From positions 1 through 64,000 of the forward strand of contig CANGYF010000022.1 of assembly GCA_947458265.1 (NCBI GenBank): a stretch of DNA of 64,000 nucleotides. The letters are read 5' to 3'. Under the pieces are notes generated by a model. The model saw nothing but the letters and a program-made list of their open reading frames with translations, was not told the DNA's origin and searched no databases. The stretch comes from Betaproteobacteria bacterium (GTDB lineage: Bacteria; Pseudomonadota; Gammaproteobacteria; Burkholderiales; CAIKXV01). Made by a program: the position numbers and the translations under genes. This document shows, piece by piece, positions 54,059 through 62,581 of this stretch. The first letter of the stretch is position 1. Each line of letters opens with the position of its first letter.

Positions 54059-54577
54059 ATGTCTTCAAGATCCGTCATGTCATCGAGCCCAGGCCGCGCG
54101 GCGATCGCTGCCTCGCTGCTGGCTGTAGCCGCCCTGGCGATGCCGGCGCCGGTGATGGCCGACCGCGGGGGACACCGCGGCCACGGCTATGGTCACGTTC
54201 ATGGCCATGGGGGCGGCCACCACTGGAACGGTGGCCCGCGCATCGGTGTGTACGTGCCGGCACCGGTCTATCGGCCTCACCACTATGCTCCGCCACGGGT
54301 GTACTACGCGCCGCCGCCGGTGTACCACGCCCCGCGCGTGATCCATTCGGCACCGCTCGTGTACGTGCCGCCGGTCGTCTATTCAGCGCGCAGCTATCCG
54401 CCGCCAGTCTACGTCGAACGCAACGACCTCGCCGCGATCCCGCCGGCGCCGGCCCCCGTGGCCGACACCGCGTCCTGGTTCTTCTGCGCAGATTCGAACA
54501 CCTACTATCCCTACGTGCGCGAATGCGCATCGCCGTGGCAGCGCGTGCCGGCACAACCTGCGACGAGTCCGCGGTAG
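54059..54577 (+). CDS. Small exported His/Tyr/Pro-rich protein
   Basis: A 172-residue protein of unknown function. A signal peptide ends at about Ala33 (APVMADR), then comes a His/Gly-rich stretch (GHRGHGYGHVHGHGGGHH), then a Pro/Tyr/Val-rich part with repeating PPxVY units, and a conserved-looking end WFFCADSNTYYPYVRECASPWQRV, with two Cys that could be bridged. Such proteins are common in beta-proteobacterial envelopes. The His stretch could bind metal ions, which fits the copper chaperone gene 990 bases upstream, but this is speculation. GGAGGG precedes the ATG. Confidence 0.75.
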   Translation: MSSRSVMSSSPGRAAIAASLLAVAALAMPAPVMADRGGHRGHGYGHVHGHGGGHHWNGGPRIGVYVPAPVYRPHHYAPPRVYYAPPPVYHAPRVIHSAPLVYVPPVVYSARSYPPPVYVERNDLAAIPPAPAPVADTASWFFCADSNTYYPYVRECASPWQRVPAQPATSPR

Positions 54578-54593
54578 CCGAAGGAGACATGCG

Positions 54594-55211
54594 ATGACAT
54601 CTGCCTTGATCCCCCTGCGCGATGCGCGCCTTCGGCGCCGCATGCGCACCGGCGCGCTTGCTGCGATCCTGCTCGCGCTAGGCGGCTGCGTGTCGATCCC
54701 GACCGGGCCAAGCGTGGCCACCTTCCCCGGCACTGGCCGCAGCTTCGACCAGTTCCGGGTCGACGAGGCGGACTGCCGCCGCTACTCGTCCGATTCCATC
54801 GGCGGCAGCGATCCTTCTCGGGCGCAGGCCAACAGCGCGGTGACCAGCGCGGCGGTCGGCACGGTAGTAGGCGCGCTGGCCGGTGCAGCGCTCGGTGGCA
54901 GCCAGGGTGCGGCCACCGGTGCCGGCGTCGGGCTGCTGTTCGGCGGCGTGGCCGGTGCCGGCGCGGCCAACGCGTCCGGCTACACCACCCAGCAGCGCTA
55001 CGACAACGCGTTCGTGCAGTGCATGTATGCCAAGGGCAACAAGGTGCCGTCCACCGGCCTGGCGCGCAGCAGCGCGCCGGTGGCTGCCCCCCGCACGCCG
55101 GCGCCTGCGGTATACAGCCCGCCGCCGCCGCCGCCGAAGGCCACCGTCTACGGCCCACCGGCCGGCTATGACCCGCGCTACCCGCCACCGCCGCCGCCCT
55201 TGCGCAACTGA
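54594..55211 (+). CDS. Glycine-zipper lipoprotein
   Basis: A 205-residue protein with a basic start and a hydrophobic segment ending in LALGGC, a good lipobox, so it is probably a lipoprotein. Residues about 80-120 (AAVGTVVGALAGAALGGSQGAATGAGVGLLFGG) form a glycine-zipper segment able to insert in or pack on a membrane. A Pro-rich tail (YSPPPPPPKA) ends the protein. It follows the His/Tyr/Pro-rich protein gene by 16 bases and probably shares its transcript. A role in outer membrane or envelope structure is likely in general terms only. Confidence 0.8.
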   Translation: MTSALIPLRDARLRRRMRTGALAAILLALGGCVSIPTGPSVATFPGTGRSFDQFRVDEADCRRYSSDSIGGSDPSRAQANSAVTSAAVGTVVGALAGAALGGSQGAATGAGVGLLFGGVAGAGAANASGYTTQQRYDNAFVQCMYAKGNKVPSTGLARSSAPVAAPRTPAPAVYSPPPPPPKATVYGPPAGYDPRYPPPPPPLRN

Positions 55212-56573
55212 TCAAGCGCTGGCGTTGCGTCCACCCGTGCGCAATGCATCCAGCAGCGGTGCCATCGACGGCCATTCCTCGCAGCGTTCGATGGCTGACT
55301 CTACAGCCGCCACGCCCACGTCTGTCAGCACCAGCCCGGCCAGCTCGCGATACTTGGCGCGCACTGGCGCCTCGTCGAAGGCCTCGCCGACCCGGCGGTC
55401 GTCTTCCACCGAGCCGACCTCGCGCCGGCCGTCCTTCAGTACCAGCGTGACCCGTGCCGGTTTCGACGCAGGCAGCCGGGCGGTCATCGCCTTGTCCTCG
55501 ACCACGTGCACCCGGTGGCGTAACGCGGTGAGCACCGGATCGCGTACCGCGGCGTCAGTGAAGGAGGCGTAGCCGAGATGGCCATTGACCACCAGGGCCG
55601 CGGCGGCATGCGGCAGCGAGTAGCGCGCACCGAAATGCCCGGGTGGCTCCTGCACGCCCAGCCCGGCAGCGAAATCGTAGGTCTCGACATCGATGCGCTC
55701 GATGTCCTCGGCGCGGGGCTTCAGCCGCGCCAGCACGTCGGCCAGCGCGTCGAGCGCCGGGTAGATCGGGTTACAGCAGGCGCGCAGCCGGAACAGCACC
55801 TGCGCGATCTCCCAGCGCGTACCGAGCCCGTCGAACACCGGTGCAGGGTCGAAGCCGACCGACAGCAGTTCGGTCATCGTCTGCTCGATCGCATCGTGCT
55901 GCGCAGTGAAGCCGGCTAGCACGAGTTCGGGCGCGTTCACCGCCGCCATCGCCGACATGCCACCGACAGCGTTCAGGGTGGTGGCACCGGCGACGACGTT
56001 TCCGTAGCCGGCGGTGACCATCAGGTTGCCGCCGATGCGGATCGCGGTGCCGATGCCCGCTGCATCCAGCCCGCGCAGGCGCGCGCCGGCGGCGATCGCA
56101 CCGAGCATCCCCGCCTGCCCCAGCGGATGCGCGAGCGGACGCCGGGTGGTCGCGGCACCGAGCCGGATCGCCACGTCGTACCCGGTGACCAGCGCCTCGA
56201 GCAGGTCGCGGCCATTGCGGCCAGCACGCTCGGCCACTGCCAGCGCCCCGGGTATCAACTGTATCGCCGCCTGGCAGGACACCTTGCCGTGCGTCTCGCA
56301 CATCTCGATCGCGCGGCCCGCGACACCGTTCAGGAAGGCGGTGCGGCCAGCGTCGTTCACCGGCCAGCCGCGCGCGAGCACGGTGGCACCGCTGCCGGCA
56401 CCGGCAGAAAGGCCGGCGCGCAGCCGCGCGACCTCGGGCTGTTCGGATCCGCCGAGGATCACCCCGATCGTATCGAGCAGCACCAGCCGCGCCAGCCGCT
56501 GCACCCCGGCCGGCAGTGCCTCCCAGTTAGTTCCCGCCACCATGCCGGCCAGCGCATCGATCGCCTTGCTCAT
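55212..56573 (-). CDS. MmgE/PrpD family protein (copy 3)
   Basis: A 453-residue MmgE/PrpD member with LVLLDTIGVILGGSEQPEV near 30 and MCETHGKVSCQAAIQLIPGALA near 90, in place of the usual Asp-containing D.G.. loop. The C-terminal smaller domain has RIDVETYDFAAGLG. The start at 56573 fits the family N-terminus (MSKAIDALAG). It is downstream of an amidohydrolase gene, with 11 bases between, so the two form a unit. The substrate is unknown; the three paralogs in this window differ from each other in the active-site loop. Confidence 0.87.
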   Translation of the reverse strand: MSKAIDALAGMVAGTNWEALPAGVQRLARLVLLDTIGVILGGSEQPEVARLRAGLSAGAGSGATVLARGWPVNDAGRTAFLNGVAGRAIEMCETHGKVSCQAAIQLIPGALAVAERAGRNGRDLLEALVTGYDVAIRLGAATTRRPLAHPLGQAGMLGAIAAGARLRGLDAAGIGTAIRIGGNLMVTAGYGNVVAGATTLNAVGGMSAMAAVNAPELVLAGFTAQHDAIEQTMTELLSVGFDPAPVFDGLGTRWEIAQVLFRLRACCNPIYPALDALADVLARLKPRAEDIERIDVETYDFAAGLGVQEPPGHFGARYSLPHAAAALVVNGHLGYASFTDAAVRDPVLTALRHRVHVVEDKAMTARLPASKPARVTLVLKDGRREVGSVEDDRRVGEAFDEAPVRAKYRELAGLVLTDVGVAAVESAIERCEEWPSMAPLLDALRTGGRNASA

Positions 56574-56584
56574 CGTCGTTACCT

Positions 56585-57478
56585 TCAGTCGAAGCCGTAG
56601 AGCCGGCGTGGGTTGTCGACCAGTATCCGGTGCCGCACCGCCTCGTCGGGTGCCCATTCGCCCAGCATGTCGGCGAGGTCGCCATCGTCGGGCATCTTCT
56701 CGCGCGCGCTCGGGTGCGGCCAGTCCGACCCCCAGACCACCCGGTCGGGCGCCACCTCGATCATGCCGCGTGCGAACGGCACCAGGTCGGGATAGTGAGG
56801 CACCGCGTCGGAGACGAAGTAAGGGCCCATCAGCTTGGCCCAGACGTTGTCGCGCGCCAGCAGCCGCAGCAGCGCACGGAAGGCCGGCGACTGCAGACCC
56901 TCGACCGTCGAGATGCGCGCGAAATGATCGATCACGACGTCGATGTCGAGTTGCTCCAGCGCCTGCTCGATCTGCGGCATCGTGCGCAGGTCGAGGTAGA
57001 ACTGCAGGTGCCAGCCGAGTGGCTTGATGCGCTCGGCCAGGCGTGGCGCATCCTCGATGCGCAGCCCGGGCGTAGCCGAGGCGGTGTTGATGCGGATGCC
57101 GCGGAAGCCGAGGCCATGCAGCCGCTCGAGTTCACGATCGTCGATGTCGGCCGACACCACGGCCACTGCACGCAGGTCGAAGGTGCGCGAGGCCAGCGCC
57201 TCCTCGATCAGCGTATTGTCGGTGCCGTACACGCTGGGCTGTACCAGTACGCCGCGCTCACAGCCCAGCGTGCGCAACATCTTCACGTAAGCCGGTAGCG
57301 GCGTCTCGTGCGGCACGAAATGCGTCTTCGACAGCAGCCGGTAACGCGACTGCGGACCAAACACATGGGCGTGGCAGTCGCAGGAACCCGGCGGGAACGC
57401 GCGCCTCGGCGGATGCGGGGCTGCCGCAGGCGGCGGGATGTCAGGCGTTCGTATCGTCGCGTCGTTCATCGCAGTCAT
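56585..57478 (-). CDS. Amidohydrolase family 2 protein (PDC-lactonase-like)
   Basis: A 297-residue TIM-barrel hydrolase related to 2-pyrone-4,6-dicarboxylate lactonase. Signatures are SCDCHAHVFGP (HxH) near 32, VLVQPSVYGTDN, a His in VVIDHFARI and the C-terminal WGSDWPHPSAR with the catalytic Asp. Relatives hydrolyse lactones made in lignin-type aromatic degradation. The start is uncertain: ATG codons at 57478 and 57469 both fit. It is upstream of the third MmgE/PrpD gene and divergent from a GFA gene 49 bases away. Confidence 0.88.
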   Translation of the reverse strand: MTAMNDATIRTPDIPPPAAAPHPPRRAFPPGSCDCHAHVFGPQSRYRLLSKTHFVPHETPLPAYVKMLRTLGCERGVLVQPSVYGTDNTLIEEALASRTFDLRAVAVVSADIDDRELERLHGLGFRGIRINTASATPGLRIEDAPRLAERIKPLGWHLQFYLDLRTMPQIEQALEQLDIDVVIDHFARISTVEGLQSPAFRALLRLLARDNVWAKLMGPYFVSDAVPHYPDLVPFARGMIEVAPDRVVWGSDWPHPSAREKMPDDGDLADMLGEWAPDEAVRHRILVDNPRRLYGFD

Positions 57479-57527
57479 TTCCAGGGTTACCCTTGCGCCG
57501 GACGATATCACTCCGGGAGCATCCCCC

Positions 57528-57932
57528 ATGCATGTCGACGGCCAGTGCCATTGCGGCCACATCCGCTATGAAGCCCAAGCCGACCCGTCCCGGGTCGCGA
57601 TCTGCCACTGCACCGATTGCCAGGTGCTGACCGGTTCACCCTACCGGGTGTCGGTCGTGGTGCCGGCAGCCGACTTCCGGCTGCTCGCCGGCGAGCCGAC
57701 CATCTACGTGAAGACCGCCGAGAGCGGCAACCGGCGCGCGCATGCGTTCTGCCCGGTCTGCGGCACGCCGGTGTTCGCCCGGCCAGACAGCGATGCGCCG
57801 CAGACCTTCACCCTGCGCATCGGCGGCCTCGCGCAGCGCGCGAGCCTGCCGCCGCAGCGCCGGATCTGGTGCCGCTCGGCCGTCGACTGGTCGATCGACA
57901 TCGGCGCATTGCCGGCTTCGGCACAGCAATGA
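57528..57932 (+). CDS. GFA/Mss4-like zinc protein
   Basis: A 134-residue protein of the GFA (glutathione-dependent formaldehyde-activating enzyme) fold. Zinc ligands are CHCGHIRY at residues 7-14, AICHCTDCQ near 30 and FCPVCGTPVF near 78-87. Most members of this family have no proven formaldehyde activity, so it is best read as a zinc protein of unknown substrate. The ATG at 57528 follows GGGAG. The next gene on this strand begins 121 bases downstream. Confidence 0.88.
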   Translation: MHVDGQCHCGHIRYEAQADPSRVAICHCTDCQVLTGSPYRVSVVVPAADFRLLAGEPTIYVKTAESGNRRAHAFCPVCGTPVFARPDSDAPQTFTLRIGGLAQRASLPPQRRIWCRSAVDWSIDIGALPASAQQ

Positions 57933-58053
57933 TGCAGGCCGCAGACACTGCCCGGCGCGGTGTGGCGGCGGGTACCTGGCCATCCCGTCGTTCCACGGCG
58001 GCACGCTTTTGGGTAGATTGACGTACTCTGGAACCCAGCAGGGCGACCCCGCC

Positions 58054-58749
58054 ATGTCCGAACGCATCCTCGTCATCAACCCGAACAGCACGCATGCGGT
58101 CACCGAGCAGATGAGCGCAGCGGTGTCAGCGATGCGCCTGCCCGGCGGCCCGCAGATCCTCTGCGAGACGCTGCACGAAGGTCCGCCTGGCGTCGAGACG
58201 CAGGCGCAGGTCGATGCAAGCACTGGCCTGCTGCTCGACTGGCTGGCGCGACGTCCCGAGATGGCGGCAAGCGACGCCATCATCATCGGCTGCTTCTCCG
58301 ACCCCGGCCTGCATGCGCTGCGCGAGGTGTACCGCCAACCGGTGCTCGGCATCGGCGAGTCGGGCTTCAACACCGCCTCGGCGCTGGCCGAGCGCTTCGC
58401 ATCGATCGCGATCGTATCGGGCTCCCTCGTGCGCCACCGGCGCAAGATCCGGGCGCTGGGCTTCGAGCATCGCTACTGCGGCGGAATCGCCGTCGAAATG
58501 AGCGTCACCGCGCTGGCAGACGTCAAGCGCACCCGCGAGCGCCTGGAATCGGTCGGCCGGCGGCTGCGCGACGAGATGGGTGCGCAGGCGATCGTGCTCG
58601 GCTGCGCCGGCTTCTCCGAGCATCGCGAAGGGCTGGAACAGGCCCTCGGCGTGCCAGTGGTCGAACCGACCCAGTCAGCCGTGGCGCTGGCCCTGGGGCA
58701 GGTTCTGGCTCGGCGCGCGCTGGCCGAACCGGGCCGCGCCGCAGCCTGA
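58054..58749 (+). CDS. Aspartate/glutamate/hydantoin racemase family protein
   Basis: A 231-residue member of the Asp/Glu/hydantoin racemase superfamily. It opens with ILVINPNSTHAVTEQM, typical of hydantoin racemases. The two catalytic Cys are in IIIGCFSDPG near 80 and VLGCAGFSEH near 180, one from each half of the pseudo-symmetric fold. Racemisation of a hydantoin, or decarboxylation as in arylmalonate enzymes, are both possible. The N-carbamoyl-amino acid hydrolase encoded 34 kb away would be its natural partner if the role is hydantoin use. Confidence 0.88.
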   Translation: MSERILVINPNSTHAVTEQMSAAVSAMRLPGGPQILCETLHEGPPGVETQAQVDASTGLLLDWLARRPEMAASDAIIIGCFSDPGLHALREVYRQPVLGIGESGFNTASALAERFASIAIVSGSLVRHRRKIRALGFEHRYCGGIAVEMSVTALADVKRTRERLESVGRRLRDEMGAQAIVLGCAGFSEHREGLEQALGVPVVEPTQSAVALALGQVLARRALAEPGRAAA

Positions 58750-58852
58750 AGACACGCCGCCTGGGCGATCGACACGTTCGAAAAGATGGGCACCCCCGGG
58801 TCCACCGCCTGGGGCGCATCGTCCTGCAACAGGGTCGGTACTCAAGTGGTTT

Positions 58853-59227
58853 TCAGGCCGGCCGGAAGCCGCCCTCTGCCGGCAGCGGCGGACTGTAGAT
58901 CACGACCACCTTCGCCGGCCCGTCCACCGCACGCGCGCCGTGCACGCATTTCGGCGGGATACGGATCACGCTGCCCGGGCCGCAGCGCTGCGGCGGCAGG
59001 CCAGGCTCGGAATGCTCAAGGAAGCCCTCGATCACCATCACGATCTGCCAGGCGGTGTCATGCGAATGCGGATGTGCCGCACCGCCAGCTGCGACCTCGC
59101 CCAGCACCATTTCGAGCCCGGCGCCGAGGGAGGCCTCGACCAGCCGTCGGTTGACCGTACCGCCATGACCGGGCGGGGAGTAGGACGGCAACGTGTCGGG
59201 GTGGACGATGCGCGGGGGCTGTTCCAT
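58853..59227 (-). CDS. Cupin-domain protein
   Basis: A 124-residue single-domain cupin. The metal-binding half-motifs are HPHSHDTAWQIVMVIEG, giving two His and the spacing to Glu, and KCVHGARAVDG with the last His. AGGAGA precedes the ATG. Small cupins of this type bind a metal and often act as isomerases, sensors or dioxygenase-like enzymes; the function here is open. The gene is followed by a CaiB-family gene on the other side of 57 bases in the opposite order, both on the minus strand. Confidence 0.82.
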   Translation of the reverse strand: MEQPPRIVHPDTLPSYSPPGHGGTVNRRLVEASLGAGLEMVLGEVAAGGAAHPHSHDTAWQIVMVIEGFLEHSEPGLPPQRCGPGSVIRIPPKCVHGARAVDGPAKVVVIYSPPLPAEGGFRPA

Positions 59228-59284
59228 CGAGGGTCTCCTGCAGGGTCGTTCTGCGCGGCCCGGCCATGGCGGGCCGCAGGGGTC

Positions 59285-60487
59285 TCAGGCAAGCGCGCGT
59301 GCGCCACCCGAGGCGAGCAGCGCGCCGATGCCGGCCTCGTCGTAGCCCGCCTCGCGCAGCAGCACGCGGGTGTGCTCACCCAGCCGCGGCGCATTCATCG
59401 GATGCCGCGCCGCGACACCGTCGAAAAAGCCCGGCGAGGACAGATGCTTCACAGGCCCGATACCGGCGAACTCGCGGGTCTCGGTGGCGCCACTGCGTTC
59501 CAGTTGCACATCGCCAGCGACATCTGCGAGCGACACCACCGGCATCGCCGGCATGTTCAGCTCGCGCGCCAGCGCGATCCATTCGGCGACGGTGCGGGTA
59601 TGCGCGACCGACTCGACCACGTCGTACAGCTCGTGGAAGCGGGTGCCGCGCACCGCCGGATCGGTGACGCGCGGATCGGTCGCCATGTCGGTCCGTCCGA
59701 CGGCGGTGAAGAATCGCGCCCACTGCTCGTTGCTGTAGGGCGTCATCGACACATGGCCGTCCTTCGCGCGGTAGATGCGCCGGCCCTCGCGCGTCACGCG
59801 GGTGTAGCCGACGCTGCCCTGCGGCGAGAACGTCGCGCCCTGGAGATGCTCGACCAGGCAGAACGAGGCGAGCGTCTCGTACATCGGCACATCGATCGTG
59901 CCGCCCTGCCCGGTGGTGCGCTGGCGCACCAGTGCCGCGAGCATCGCCGAGGCGAGCGCAAGGCCGGCGACCTTGTCGGCGATGAGGCTCGGCACCAGCC
60001 GCGGCGTGCCGTCGGCGTCCGCGTTGAGGCCGGACAGGCCAACCGCGCACTGGATCACGTCGTCGATCGCCGGCGCATCGGCAAGCTCATGCGCTTCGGC
60101 GAAGCCGGTCGCCGCGCAGTAGAGCAGCCGCGGGTTCAGCGCCGCGCAGGCCTGCGGCGAGAAACCCAGCCGGGCCATCGGCTTACGCCGCACGTTGTGC
60201 ACCAGCAGGTCGGCACCGCGGATCAATGCCTCGAGTGCAGCCTTGCCGTCAGGCTTGCGGATATCGAGCACGATGGACCGCTTGCCGCGGTTCAGGTTCA
60301 TGAACACCGGGCCCATGCCGCGCTCGGGCGCATGGCCGGCATAGCGCATGATGTCGCCCTCGGGCACCTCGACCTTGACCACGTCCGCGCCGTAATCGGA
60401 GAGGATCTGCGTCGAGTACGGGCCGAACACGACCGAGGTCAGGTCGATCACCCGTACCCCGTCGAGCATCTTCGCTGCTGCTGTCAT
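59285..60487 (-). CDS. CaiB/BaiF family CoA-transferase
   Basis: A 400-residue family III CoA-transferase. The N-terminal signature DGVRVIDLTSVVFGPYSTQILSDYGADVVKVE and GKRSIVLDIRKPDGKAAL are typical, and the later DKVAGLALASAMLAAL and MSMTPYSNEQWA-like region match CaiB/Frc. It moves CoA between carboxylic acids, for example to activate an imported organic acid. It is divergent from the Bug-MaoC-RidA unit by 133 bases, so its substrate may be the acid brought in by that receptor. Direct evidence is lacking. Confidence 0.92.
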   Translation of the reverse strand: MTAAAKMLDGVRVIDLTSVVFGPYSTQILSDYGADVVKVEVPEGDIMRYAGHAPERGMGPVFMNLNRGKRSIVLDIRKPDGKAALEALIRGADLLVHNVRRKPMARLGFSPQACAALNPRLLYCAATGFAEAHELADAPAIDDVIQCAVGLSGLNADADGTPRLVPSLIADKVAGLALASAMLAALVRQRTTGQGGTIDVPMYETLASFCLVEHLQGATFSPQGSVGYTRVTREGRRIYRAKDGHVSMTPYSNEQWARFFTAVGRTDMATDPRVTDPAVRGTRFHELYDVVESVAHTRTVAEWIALARELNMPAMPVVSLADVAGDVQLERSGATETREFAGIGPVKHLSSPGFFDGVAARHPMNAPRLGEHTRVLLREAGYDEAGIGALLASGGARALA

Positions 60488-60620
60488 TGCCGATCCGGGA
60501 TCCGTCTATATGCAGGCGGTGATGGTACCTCAGCGACCGCCGATGCCGTCGCGTCGGCGCGGACGGTGCAGGGCAGCCGGCGTATCATCGTCGGTCTTCG
60601 CCAAGGATGGAAAGATCGTG

Positions 60621-61640
60621 ATGCGTCCTGAACCGGCCCTCAACGGCCACAGCCTGCGGCGCGCGCGGCGCGCCGTGCTGGCCGCCGCCACCGCCCTGCT
60701 GCTGCCGGGTGCCGCAGTCGCACAGGCCGTTGACGGTGCCGCCTTCCCGTCGCGGCCGATCCGCATGGTCGTGCCGTACGTGCCCGGCGGCCTGCCCGAC
60801 ACCCTCGGCCGTATCGTCGCGCAGCGCCTTGGCGATACCTTCAAGCGGCCAGTGCTGGTCGACAACCGGCCGGGCGCTGGCGGCATCATCGGCACCGAAC
60901 TGGTGGCGCGCGCACTGCCCGATGGCTACACGCTGCTGGTGGCCGACCTCGGGCAGACGGCGATCACCCCGGCGATGACGCCGAAGCTGCCGTACGACAT
61001 CCGGCGCGACTTCGCGCCGGTGAGCCTGCTCGGCACCTCGCCATTCTTCCTCGCGGTGAACAGCAGCACCGGCATCTCGACGCTCAAGGAGTTCGTCGCC
61101 TACGCACGCGCGCGCAACGGCAGCGCGTCGTACGGCTCCTCTGGCATCGGCAGCCCGCACCACCTGGCGATGGAGATGCTCCGCCTGCGGCTGGGCATCG
61201 AACTGGTGCACGTGCCATACAAGGGCAGCGGCCAGTCGACGCCGGCGATCGTCTCGGGCGAGGTGCCGGCGCTGTTCACGGTGCTGCCGACGGTATCGGC
61301 CCATGTGAAGTCGGGCACGCTCAGGCTGCTCGGCGTGGCGAGCGCCACGCGCAGCGCGCAGGCCCCCGACGTGCCGACGTTCGCCGAACTCGGGGTGAAG
61401 GACTTCGTGCTGCTGCCCTCGGTCAGCGTACTCGCGCCGTCCGGCACGCCGGGCCCGGTGATCGATCGGCTGGCCGCCGAGATCGCCAAGGCGGTCAGGC
61501 ATCCGGACTCGGTGCAGAAGCTCGCCGCGATGGGTATCGACCCGGTCGGCAGCACGCCGGCCGAGTATGCGAAGCAGCTGCGCGCCGACATCGAGCTGTT
61601 CGTACAGGCGGTGCGCGCCTCGGGCGTGAAGGCGGAATGA
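60621..61640 (+). CDS. Bug/TctC-family periplasmic solute-binding receptor
   Basis: A 339-residue receptor. The ATG at 60621 is supported by AAGGATGGAAAG upstream; an immediately preceding GTG would change little. The signal peptide ends near Ala35 (AAVAQA). The mature start is AFPSRPIRMVVPYVPGGLPD, followed by FKRPVLVDNRPGAGG and LPDGYT. Its stop overlaps the ATG of the MaoC gene (ATGA), and a CaiB CoA-transferase gene is divergent, so it probably imports an acid that is activated and dehydrated or hydrated by these enzymes. Confidence 0.93.
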   Translation: MRPEPALNGHSLRRARRAVLAAATALLLPGAAVAQAVDGAAFPSRPIRMVVPYVPGGLPDTLGRIVAQRLGDTFKRPVLVDNRPGAGGIIGTELVARALPDGYTLLVADLGQTAITPAMTPKLPYDIRRDFAPVSLLGTSPFFLAVNSSTGISTLKEFVAYARARNGSASYGSSGIGSPHHLAMEMLRLRLGIELVHVPYKGSGQSTPAIVSGEVPALFTVLPTVSAHVKSGTLRLLGVASATRSAQAPDVPTFAELGVKDFVLLPSVSVLAPSGTPGPVIDRLAAEIAKAVRHPDSVQKLAAMGIDPVGSTPAEYAKQLRADIELFVQAVRASGVKAE

Positions 61641-62155
61641 CCGGCCCGGCCGCCAGGGACGGCACGCACACCGAGGACGCGACCGGAAACGGCCAGCTCT
61701 ACTTCGAGGATTTCGCGCCCGGCCAGTGCTGGCCCGGCCAGGAGCGCCGCCTGGATACCGCCGCGTTCCGCACCTTTGCCGCCCTCACCGGTGACGCCCA
61801 TCCGATCCACTACGACGCCGACTATGCGCGCGGCACCCGCTTCGGCGCACCGGTCGCGCACGGGCTGCTGGTGGCGGCGATCGGCGCGCTGGGCGCCACC
61901 GCCCTGTCGCCGCGGCTGGAGTCGTCGATGGTCGCCTTCCTGGAACAGGGAATGCGCTTCCTGGCCCCGGTGCTGGAGGGCGACACGATCCGCACCGCGT
62001 TCGAGGTGGAGAGCACCCGGCCCTCGCGCGAGGGCAGCCGCGGCGTGGTGCGCTTCATCGTGCGCGTGACCAATGCGGCCGGTACGCCGGTCGCCGAAGG
62101 CTTCCACGCATACCTGATTTCCGGCCGGACACGACCCCGGCCAGCCACACCGTAG
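61637..62155 (+). CDS. MaoC-family hydratase/dehydratase
   Basis: A 172-residue single hot-dog domain protein. The hydratase-2 motif is TGDAHPIHYDADYARGTRFGAPVAHGLL, with Asp and His of the catalytic pair, near 45-72. Family members hydrate enoyl-CoA or dehydrate hydroxyacyl-CoA esters. It overlaps the preceding receptor gene in an ATGA junction and precedes a RidA gene by 11 bases. With the divergent CaiB CoA-transferase it makes a compact pathway: uptake, CoA transfer, dehydration. Confidence 0.9.
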   Translation: MTGPAARDGTHTEDATGNGQLYFEDFAPGQCWPGQERRLDTAAFRTFAALTGDAHPIHYDADYARGTRFGAPVAHGLLVAAIGALGATALSPRLESSMVAFLEQGMRFLAPVLEGDTIRTAFEVESTRPSREGSRGVVRFIVRVTNAAGTPVAEGFHAYLISGRTRPRPATP

Positions 62156-62166
62156 AGGAGCCCGAC

Positions 62167-62562
62167 ATGGCCAAGCCCTTCACCGCAGTCGTGCCGCCAG
62201 GCGGCTGGAATCCGCGCTACACCTTCTCCGCCGGCGTGCGCGCCGGCAACCTGCTGTTCATCTCCGGCATGACCGCCGCGAACGAGCAGGGCGAGATCGT
62301 CGGCGAAGGCGACATCGTCAGGCAGACCGAATACATCTTCGAGAAGATGGGCCGCGTGCTGGAGGCGGCTGGCGTCTCGTTCGCCAACGTGGTCGAGACC
62401 ACAGAGTACTACCTGACGCTGGACGGATACGCTGGAACCGCAGCGGTACGCCGCAAGGTCTTCGGCGACGCGCCCTGGCCCGCGGCGACCGGTGTGCAGG
62501 TCGCCGGGCTGATCCGCCCGGGTGCGCTGATCGAGATCAAGGCGACCGCGCTGCTCGACTGA
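62167..62562 (+). CDS. RidA family protein
   Basis: A 131-residue member of the RidA/YjgF/Rid superfamily. It opens GGWNPRYTFSAGVRAGNLLFISGMTA and ends LIRPGALIEIKATALLD. RidA itself hydrolyses reactive enamine or imine intermediates; catabolic paralogs act on pathway-specific imines or ureides. It is the last gene of the Bug-MaoC unit and converges with another Bug gene. The Arg of the canonical RidA active site is in GLIRPGALIEI, so hydrolase activity is plausible. Confidence 0.9.
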   Translation: MAKPFTAVVPPGGWNPRYTFSAGVRAGNLLFISGMTAANEQGEIVGEGDIVRQTEYIFEKMGRVLEAAGVSFANVVETTEYYLTLDGYAGTAAVRRKVFGDAPWPAATGVQVAGLIRPGALIEIKATALLD

Positions 62563-62581
62563 GCTGTGGCGCGCCAGTCGC

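Noticed and set aside
58750-58852. 103-base gap between the racemase and cupin genes, with a short minus-strand frame
   Set aside because: No motif, ribosome site or repeat supports a gene or regulatory element.
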